Shown here in pieces: positions 1 through 5,421 of a DNA stretch of 9,111 nucleotides. Numbering within the stretch: position 1 is the first letter of the stretch; each line of letters begins with the position of its first letter. A program made the translations under genes and the position numbers. Under the pieces are notes generated by a model. That model saw only the letters and a program-made list of their open reading frames with translations. It was not told where the DNA came from and did not search any database. This stretch comes from Halieaceae bacterium UBA6060 (GTDB taxonomy: Bacteria; Pseudomonadota; Gammaproteobacteria; Pseudomonadales; Halieaceae), in NCBI GenBank assembly GCA_002428935.1, contig DIYG01000104.1:1-9111 (forward strand), written 5' to 3'.

Positions 1-171
1 ACGGTGACGCAGAACCCGGATGGGACGCTGAAATACACGCCGAACGCGGATTACAACGGCAGTGACTCGTTCACGTACACGATCACGGACGGCAACGGCG
101 AGACGGCCACGGCGACGGTGAATGTGACGGTGAACCCGGACAACGATCCGCCGGTCGCGGTGGATGACGCC
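1..171 (+). repeat. Probable end of the adhesin's tandem repeat array
   Basis: The first 57 codons use a distinct codon set: all 11 Thr codons are ACG and all 5 Pro codons are CCG. From about base 172 usage becomes mixed (CTA, ACC, ACA, CAA, TTA appear at once). The encoded segment ends a VCBS/cadherin-type repeat. I infer that this is the last copy, or copy fragment, of a homogenised tandem array lying upstream. No second copy is present in the window, so the repetition itself cannot be seen. Confidence 0.4.
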
Positions 172-2112
172 CTAACCACACAAGAAGATACGCCCTTAAC
201 GATTACCACGGCGTCTATTCTTGGCAATGACAGTGATATCGATGTCGGTGACAGCTTTGAAAGTATCACCATCACGGGTCTGCCGGCTGATGGCGAGCTT
301 TTGCTTAATGGTGTCCCCGTAACCCCAGGGCAGGTCGTATCGGTGGCGGATCTTGATGCGGGCCAATTGGTATTCCAGCCGACGCCCGCCGGTAGCGCGA
401 TCAACACGCAGTTTACCTATACCGTCAGCGATGGTGAGGCGAGTTCTAATGAAGCGACGGTGAGCATCAATGTAACACCCGTTGCAGATGTTCCCAGTGT
501 CGACTTCCCTTCCGCTTCCGTGACCGTGTCAGTCAATCCCGAGGCGCTGACCCAGACTATTGGCTCGGTGGTCGGTGATGAAGCGGGCGATAACAACATT
601 GAGGGCACGCCAGGTATCAGCTATGTCGATGGCACAAGCACCCAGCTGAACTTCGGTCCACTGTTTGCTGGGGTGACGGTGCAGATGGTGTTTAACGTCA
701 CGGCGTCTGGTTCCTGGAATTTCGATGGCAGCGGCGGCAACTTCGACGATTTCTGGGAGGTTCAGGTCGGTGGCGTACCGACGGCCAGATTCTTCTACAA
801 CGCCAATATCGTTGAAAACAGCGGTGAACTCGCCAATGCTCCGGGTGGAGCAGCGGGTTCCTCCAACGAACTGTCGGGCGGGGATAACTTCAGCTACGGC
901 TCGCCGCAGACCCGTGAAAACAGCAACATGAACTTCACTCACGATACACCGTCGGTGGATGTGACCCTGGATGCTAATGGTCAGGCAACGATTGAGTTTG
1001 CGGGCTCGACCACGCAGACCTCGGAGATCGCGACTATCAACAGCGCTACAGTGATGCTTGACGTGTATACCTACGAGATTCCCATCGAAGCTGCGCTTCA
1101 AGATCTCGACGGTAGCGAGGGTTTAAGCATCAGTTTATCGGGTGTGCCCACCGATGATTCCTTTGGTGGTATATCCCTGAATAACGGCTTTACCCTGACC
1201 GAAACGGCACCGGGATCCGGAACTTACGATATCACTGGAGGCAATGGCCTGACCGTCGATACGGTATTGACGCTTACGGTGCGGGCGCCTCAGGGTAATC
1301 CTCCGGAATTTGATCTCACCTTGCTAGCGGTAGCTACTGAATCTGATGGCTCCACGGAGGAAAACAGCGTGACCATCTCGGTAAATGGCGAGACCGTTGC
1401 ACCCATCGCCTTGGATCTGGATGGCGATGGCCTTGAGTATCTGGATCGCGAGGCCGGTGTCGTGTTTGAGGATCAGGTAACCGGCGAGACCATGTCCACG
1501 GCCTGGGTAGGACCAGACGATGGCCTGCTGGTCTTCGATGCCAACAATTCCGGTACCGTTGACGAGGCGCGAGAGTACGTGTTCACGCGCTGGTCAGATA
1601 CGGCGCAGACGGATATGGAGGCGCTGGCCGAAGTCTTCGATACCGATGGTAACCGGGTGTTGGATGCCAACGATGAGGCCTGGAGCCAGTTCGGCGTTTG
1701 GCAGGACAAGAACTCCGATGGCATTACCGACCCCGGGGAGCTTCGCACGCTCGATGAACTTGGCGTCGAAAGCATTTCCTTGAACTATGCTGATGATAGC
1801 GAAGCGCGAACGGATGCCGACGGTGACGTCATTGTCCATGGACAATCGGAAGTGCAATGGACAGATGGCAGTGTGTCCACGGCGGAAGACACCAGCTTCG
1901 TGATCGATGCGGCCGATGTGCTGACTGATGGGGGAGAAATCGTCTTGCCAGCGGGAGAAGACGGTTCCGCATCGACGACCGTAGAGCCGTCGGAGCAGGA
2001 GGCTTTTGATAGCCCAGGTCCCGCCGGTGAGGCCGATATCGCTGCCCTGGAAATGGATTTACTCTTACGTGCCGGAGAAGACGATAAGCCGGAGCCGAGC
2101 GGTGTGGAATAG
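1..2112 (+). CDS. LapA/BpfA-like giant type I-secreted adhesin, C-terminal part (5' truncated)
   Basis: The frame is open from base 1 to a TAG stop, so this is the last ~703 residues of a larger protein; the GTG at base 4 is internal. Residues below count from that GTG codon. Residues 1-45 end a VCBS/cadherin-like repeat (DSFTYTITDGNGE). Residues 49-160 form a second cadherin-like/tandem-95 unit (PVAVDDA, EDTPLTI, ILGNDSDID). Residues ~166-356 are an unrecognised glycine-, asparagine- and aromatic-rich segment. Residues ~360-460 are another beta-sandwich unit (LQDLDGSEGLSISLSGVP). Residues 467-595 are a calcium-binding module with EF-hand-like loops (LDLDGDG, DANNSGTVDEAR, DTDGNRVLD, DKNSDGITDPGEL). 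The final ~80 residues are acidic, as expected near a type I secretion signal. No RTX nonapeptides are seen in this part. Neighbouring lapD, lapG and lapE support the role of a c-di-GMP-controlled biofilm adhesin. The N-terminal retention module and LapG cleavage site lie outside the window. Adhesin identity is strong; orthology to lapA itself is inferred from context. Confidence 0.86.
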   Translation, partial: TVTQNPDGTLKYTPNADYNGSDSFTYTITDGNGETATATVNVTVNPDNDPPVAVDDALTTQEDTPLTITTASILGNDSDIDVGDSFESITITGLPADGELLLNGVPVTPGQVVSVADLDAGQLVFQPTPAGSAINTQFTYTVSDGEASSNEATVSINVTPVADVPSVDFPSASVTVSVNPEALTQTIGSVVGDEAGDNNIEGTPGISYVDGTSTQLNFGPLFAGVTVQMVFNVTASGSWNFDGSGGNFDDFWEVQVGGVPTARFFYNANIVENSGELANAPGGAAGSSNELSGGDNFSYGSPQTRENSNMNFTHDTPSVDVTLDANGQATIEFAGSTTQTSEIATINSATVMLDVYTYEIPIEAALQDLDGSEGLSISLSGVPTDDSFGGISLNNGFTLTETAPGSGTYDITGGNGLTVDTVLTLTVRAPQGNPPEFDLTLLAVATESDGSTEENSVTISVNGETVAPIALDLDGDGLEYLDREAGVVFEDQVTGETMSTAWVGPDDGLLVFDANNSGTVDEAREYVFTRWSDTAQTDMEALAEVFDTDGNRVLDANDEAWSQFGVWQDKNSDGITDPGELRTLDELGVESISLNYADDSEARTDADGDVIVHGQSEVQWTDGSVSTAEDTSFVIDAADVLTDGGEIVLPAGEDGSASTTVEPSEQEAFDSPGPAGEADIAALEMDLLLRAGEDDKPEPSGVE

Positions 2113-2217
2113 GCGCTAGCGGGCGATCCTCTAGGCCATGGATAGCTGCTCCAGGGTCGGTGATCTGACCGCTGTGGGAGTAACCTGCGTCGTGTTAGGG
2201 TAGGAAGCTAGGCGAGA

Positions 2218-2259
2218 CTGGGCGAGGCCGAGCGAAACTAGTGCTCGGGTCGCTCCCAG
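2218..2259 (+). terminator. Strong imperfect hairpin downstream of the adhesin gene
   Basis: CTGG (2218-2221), GCGA (2222-2225) and CCGAGC (2228-2233) pair with GCTCGG (2243-2248), TCGC (2250-2253) and CCAG (2256-2259), giving 14 base pairs around a 9-base loop with small bulges. It lies 105 bases after the adhesin stop and ~27 bases before the next ribosome binding site. No T-run follows, so it is not a classical intrinsic terminator. It could be a Rho-dependent or 3'-end-protecting structure for the adhesin mRNA, or a leader structure for the next gene. The rest of 2113-2285 shows only a weak stem at 2152-2174 (CAG/GGTC with GACC/CTG) and no convincing promoter. Confidence 0.4.
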
Positions 2260-2285
2260 AATCGAAGGCCTTAGGCAAAGCTGAA

Positions 2286-2291
2286 AAGGAG
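2286..2291 (+). promoter_or_regulatory. Ribosome binding site AAGGAG fixing a TTG start
   Basis: AAGGAG at 2286-2291 lies 8 bases before the TTG at 2300. It overlaps the upstream in-frame GTG at 2291, which is therefore too close to be the start. Choosing the TTG gives an N-terminus MPFVRRDQDGR, which resembles the N-terminus I recall for Pseudomonas homologues (M-x-[FY]-V-x-R-D-x-x-G-R). Confidence 0.7.
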
Positions 2292-2299
2292 TGTGGCCA

Positions 2300-2617
2300 T
2301 TGCCATTCGTGCGACGGGATCAGGATGGACGTATCAATGCCGTGAGTGATACGCAGGCTCCGAGCTTCGACGAAGCCGTGGAGCCTGGCACGCCTGAGTT
2401 GACAAGATTTCTTGCGCAGATGACCGCACAAGACGATCTGGCAAACACCGATCTGGCGTTTGTCCGGGTCCTTGAGGACCTGTTGGACGTACTCATTGAC
2501 AAGAATGTGCTGCTGTTTACCGAGCTACCGGAAGAAGCGCAGAAGAAGATCATGGCCCGACAAGCCCTTCGCAAGCGGGACAACGCTCTCAATATCCTGC
2601 AGGATGAACAGCCGTAG
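2300..2617 (+). CDS. Conserved small protein of the family named 'tryptophan synthase subunit beta-like' in pseudomonads
   Basis: The protein has 105 residues, starts at TTG and ends with TAG. The N-terminal ~15 residues (PFVRRDQDGRINAV) look like a short beta hairpin. A variable acidic stretch follows, then a helical C-terminal half with the conserved-looking core TDLAFVRVLEDLLDVLIDKN and a helix LPEEAQKKIMARQALRK. I recognise this pattern from ~110-residue Pseudomonas proteins carrying the name 'tryptophan synthase subunit beta like'. That name appears unjustified here: the protein is far too short for TrpB and has no PLP-lysine motif. It has no signal peptide or membrane segment, so it is probably cytoplasmic. 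It lies 187 bases after the adhesin gene on the same strand and converges with lapD. Function is unknown; a link to the Lap circuit is not shown by sequence. Confidence 0.8.
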   Translation: MPFVRRDQDGRINAVSDTQAPSFDEAVEPGTPELTRFLAQMTAQDDLANTDLAFVRVLEDLLDVLIDKNVLLFTELPEEAQKKIMARQALRKRDNALNILQDEQP

Positions 2618-2646
2618 AGACAGATCCTGGTTTACGGGGCATGGCC

Positions 2647-2674
2647 AAGGTCCATCATTTCTCAAGAAGACCTT
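2647..2674. terminator. Weak hairpin in the convergent gap before lapD 3' end
   Basis: AAGGTC (2647-2652) pairs with GACCTT (2669-2674) across a 16-base loop. Inside the loop TTCT and AGAA can extend the stem with a bulge. It sits between the stop codons of the small protein and lapD, where a bidirectional terminator would be expected. No T-run follows on either strand, so support is weak. Confidence 0.2.
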
Positions 2675-2676
2675 TG

Positions 2677-4608
2677 TTATGCCTCATGATTTCCACGGAC
2701 GGATACAGCAGGACCTGTGGCACCTCGAGCACCGCAGGCAAAAACTGCCTCCAAGTCTTCGGCACTAGCGACTCCCTCGGCGATACAGTCGACGCCCAGG
2801 GTGCCTGCAATGGCTACATAGGTCTGCAATAGAGAGCGCTTGGCCAGATTTTCGCCAATACCTTTGATAAACAGCCCATCTACTTTCAAGTAGTCGACAC
2901 CGAGTTCACTCAATAAGCCGACGTCTTCGATACGAAACCCCACATGATCGAGGCCGACGGACACTTGGAATTGAGCGAAGCAGGTTCGCAGCTGACGAAA
3001 GCCCTGTTGATCGAAAAACGCGGATGCCTCAGAGATGTCCACCGATAGCAGCTTTGAAGCGTCCCCCTGGGCCTGGAGCTTGCCCCTCAGCCAAGGGAGG
3101 AAGTCAGCTTCCCTCAGGGCTCCCAGGGTGAGGTTGATGCATACGGGCGCTTGTCGCTGAGCGATGATGCTCAGAGCGCGAGAGATCACCGCCCGGTCAA
3201 TATCGGGAATTAGCCCCAGGCGGTAGGCCCAGGGCAGAATACTCGCCGCCCGGAGGGGCTCCTCGCTCGTATCGAGTCGTAACATGGCTTCGTTGTGCAG
3301 CAAGGAGGCCGACGGTGACACCACGGGATACAGCGTGAGATCCAGGGTCTGTTCTGCGAGGGCCGAATCCAATCGCTGGCGCCATATGGCGCTTTCCTCA
3401 TCCAGCGCTAGGCCCCGACCCAAGGTGTCCTGGGCTCTCGTTACAGGCTGTTGGGGTGTTTGCAGGGAGGCTAACAGCGCCGCATCCAGTTCCTTGAGGA
3501 GATGCTCGGGGTCATCACCATGGGCAAAGCCGCTACAACTGGTGGGTACGGAAAGGGTATCGCCGAGCCCGCAGTGATCCAGCGCGTCTTTGGCAGCGGC
3601 GAGCACCTGATGGGCGAGGGCATTGGGGTCCTGGTCCAGAGGTGCAATAAGCGCGAGATCCGCGCCGCTCACGCGCCCCGCAACCCAGCCCGAATGGCCC
3701 GTGCATATGGCTTGCAGCCGTTGACCAACCACCCTTAGGGTTTGATCCACGGCTTCGCGACCGTGGAGCTGATTGGCGACCGCCAGCCTTTCGAGGCGGA
3801 AGAGCACCAGGGACCCCGAGGACGAGGCATCTTCGGAATCCAGATATGCCTTGAGCCGGTCGACGAGGGGGCCTTGCAGTAACAGACCGGTGGTTTCATC
3901 GATGTCCGTTTGGCCTCGCTCCTGAGTCAATCGTTCGGCGCTTTGATCGAGCATTTCACGCACGCGGTCAGTCACACGGTTCATGGCTCGCGTAACCTGG
4001 GCGAACTCCGTGGTGTAGGGTTCTGCGAGATGGGTAAAACGGCGTTCCGATAAGTTGTCTGCCTGGGTGACCACGGCTTGTAGGGGACGGGTTATTCGTC
4101 GCAGCACGGCAGACCCCAAAGCCCCGGCGAGCAGGGTGGCGATGAGCAGAGCGGCAAAAGTGCGTTTGGCGCTCTCCCAAAGCTCCTCATAGGCGAAGTG
4201 CTCCGCGGACTCGAGGGACAACGTTCCCACCTGAGTCCACCCATCACTGACCTCAGCGCGCCCCGGTTCCGCATCGACGGGGAATAGGCGAGGGATCCAT
4301 CCCGGTGTGCTTCCATCGCTGACCTGTCGTCGGCGCTCAAACAACACCTCGCCATCCGGTGCCACCAGGGAAACCCGTTGATAGGTGCCCTGATCCAACA
4401 GCGTCGACAGTTGGATTTCCAGCATAGTCGAATCCGGGGATTGCTGGGACAGAGACAAGGCCAGAGCCGACGCGTCATCGTGATTCTTGAGCGTGATCTG
4501 CTGCTGAAGGTAACGGCTGCTCGCCAGGCCATGAATCATGAATGTGGCGCAGAAGATAACCACCATAAGCAAAACTATGGCGATCCAGAGCTGTCTATTG
4601 AGGGACAT
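2677..4608 (-). CDS. lapD: LapD: inner-membrane c-di-GMP receptor with degenerate GGDEF-EAL domains
   Basis: The protein has 643 residues. Order: TM1 (~8-27), a periplasmic LapD/MoxY-type sensor domain (~28-148), TM2 (~150-168), HAMP (~170-225), GGDEF (~236-395), EAL (~405-640). Trp124 in DGWTQVG matches the position of the LapG-contacting Trp125 of Pseudomonas fluorescens LapD. GGDEF is replaced by SGADL (314-318). EAL is EAM (440-442), DDFG is DHVG (554-557), the metal-ligand Glu before ISE is Asp524, AEGVE is AEGVA (610-614), and the usual QG is TG (631-632). Both catalytic activities should therefore be lost, leaving c-di-GMP binding by EAL. Family knowledge says c-di-GMP-bound LapD traps LapG in the periplasm and preserves the adhesin. 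It lies 9 bases downstream of lapG and is translationally coupled to it. Confidence 0.93.
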   Translation of the reverse strand: MSLNRQLWIAIVLLMVVIFCATFMIHGLASSRYLQQQITLKNHDDASALALSLSQQSPDSTMLEIQLSTLLDQGTYQRVSLVAPDGEVLFERRRQVSDGSTPGWIPRLFPVDAEPGRAEVSDGWTQVGTLSLESAEHFAYEELWESAKRTFAALLIATLLAGALGSAVLRRITRPLQAVVTQADNLSERRFTHLAEPYTTEFAQVTRAMNRVTDRVREMLDQSAERLTQERGQTDIDETTGLLLQGPLVDRLKAYLDSEDASSSGSLVLFRLERLAVANQLHGREAVDQTLRVVGQRLQAICTGHSGWVAGRVSGADLALIAPLDQDPNALAHQVLAAAKDALDHCGLGDTLSVPTSCSGFAHGDDPEHLLKELDAALLASLQTPQQPVTRAQDTLGRGLALDEESAIWRQRLDSALAEQTLDLTLYPVVSPSASLLHNEAMLRLDTSEEPLRAASILPWAYRLGLIPDIDRAVISRALSIIAQRQAPVCINLTLGALREADFLPWLRGKLQAQGDASKLLSVDISEASAFFDQQGFRQLRTCFAQFQVSVGLDHVGFRIEDVGLLSELGVDYLKVDGLFIKGIGENLAKRSLLQTYVAIAGTLGVDCIAEGVASAEDLEAVFACGARGATGPAVSVRGNHEA

Positions 4609-4614
4609 GATGGG

Positions 4615-4620
4615 CTCCTA
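4615..4620 (-). promoter_or_regulatory. lapD ribosome binding site embedded in the lapG stop codon
   Basis: On the minus strand TAGGAG ends 6 bases before the lapD ATG (CCCATC spacer). Its first three bases are the lapG TAG stop. Ribosomes terminating lapG thus sit on the lapD initiation site, which suggests translational coupling of protease and inhibitor-receptor. Confidence 0.75.
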
Positions 4621-5316
4621 CCATTCCGGTTTAAATCCTTCCGCCGCGGCGCGATCCAAAAGGTCTCGCCATCGCGACATGCGATCCCGCGGCGCGAAAG
4701 AAGAGACCTGGGACCGGGCGCCAATCCACAACTCGGTTGCACTGAAACTGAAAACGGGCGAAAGGTCTGTGCGTTGTCCTGCGGGCAAAACCCGCGGATT
4801 TAAGTTATCAAGAATCAGGGGTTCCCCTTCGGGTGTTGGGTACCAGGCGAGCACCATATGCGCCTGGGTTGCGCCCGATGCCAGTGTGGCACGTACGTAA
4901 ATTAGGCGCAGGGATTGGGGAGAGACTCCCAGGGCAAGAAGGGATAGATACTTGGCAATGGCGTAGTCCTCACAGTCCGCAGCTTGCCGGGCCAGGAGTT
5001 CCAGGGGGGTCGCCCAATAGTCGGCCTGCTGATAGATCGCTTCGTCCGTAGACCACCGCGCTCGGGTATTGAAGAACTCGTTGACGGCGCGCAACTGCCT
5101 TGGAAGGGGTTGCGGTTTCTGGGTGTCGATGAGTAATTCCCAGGCGTCGATAGCTTCCAGGGCCAGGTCACCAAAGCGCTCCGCCGCCAAGCGTCGCTGC
5201 GAGGCGAAGTCGATGGTCGCGGCCAGGGCGACTATCTGTACGGCGAGAATTGCGAAGGCAAAGAAAGACAGATTTGAGCCAGTTCGCAAAACGGGTAGCG
5301 ACGGAAACATAGCCAT
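4618..5316 (-). CDS. lapG: LapG: periplasmic calcium-dependent transglutaminase-like cysteine protease
   Basis: The protein has 232 residues from the chosen ATG at 5316; a second ATG two codons on (5310) is possible. It cleaves the N-terminal di-alanine site of LapA-type adhesins. Residues ~16-34 are hydrophobic (FFAFAILAVQIVALAAT), a signal peptide or membrane anchor that takes it to the periplasm. The triad is visible: Cys115 in AADCEDYAIAKY, His153 in QAHMVLAW, Asp170 in ILDNLNP. Spacing is 38 and 17 residues, close to the Cys135-His172-Asp189 of P. fluorescens LapG. The Asp and Glu flanking the Cys match the family's calcium ligands. The frame stays open upstream to a TTG at 5514, but that extension has no homologous features and overlaps the divergent lapE start. 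There is no good Shine-Dalgarno before either ATG, so the exact start is uncertain. Confidence 0.92.
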   Translation of the reverse strand: MAMFPSLPVLRTGSNLSFFAFAILAVQIVALAATIDFASQRRLAAERFGDLALEAIDAWELLIDTQKPQPLPRQLRAVNEFFNTRARWSTDEAIYQQADYWATPLELLARQAADCEDYAIAKYLSLLALGVSPQSLRLIYVRATLASGATQAHMVLAWYPTPEGEPLILDNLNPRVLPAGQRTDLSPVFSFSATELWIGARSQVSSFAPRDRMSRWRDLLDRAAAEGFKPEW

Positions 5317-5421
5317 CGTTAAGTGTGAGTTTGGGCACAGTATAAGTGCGTTCGAGGGTCCGTGATCGCTGTCCGTGGCATCCCGGGCGTAATAAGATAG
5401 GGGGGTTGAGATTACAGTGAG
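5317..5421. promoter_or_regulatory. Divergent lapG / lapE intergenic regulatory region
   Basis: This 105-base gap must carry start signals for lapG-lapD (leftward) and lapE (rightward). A TATACT -10-like hexamer reads leftward at 5344-5339, and TAAGAT reads rightward at 5393-5398. Neither has a convincing -35 box at 16-18 bases. The heptamer GTCCGTG occurs twice (5358-5364 and 5371-5377), 13 bases apart, between them. lapE has only a G-run (5400-5405) and an adjacent GTGAG before its ATG, so its ribosome binding site is poor. Confidence 0.4.

Noticed and set aside
1..140. Near-repeat of GTGACG..GAACCCGGA at 4-20 and 124-140
   Set aside because: The similarity is short and is explained by the shared VTxNPD residues and the uniform ACG/CCG codon choice; it does not mark a repeat unit.
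529..1101. 190-codon open frame on the minus strand inside the adhesin gene
   Set aside because: It is antisense to a clear coding region, has no recognisable protein features, and arises from GC-rich codon usage in the sense gene.
2641..2832. 63-codon plus-strand frame after the small protein
   Set aside because: It lies antisense to the lapD EAL domain, has no recognisable content, and lacks a supporting ribosome binding site.
2677..4608. LapD as an active diguanylate cyclase or phosphodiesterase
   Set aside because: Both signature motifs and several further catalytic residues are changed.
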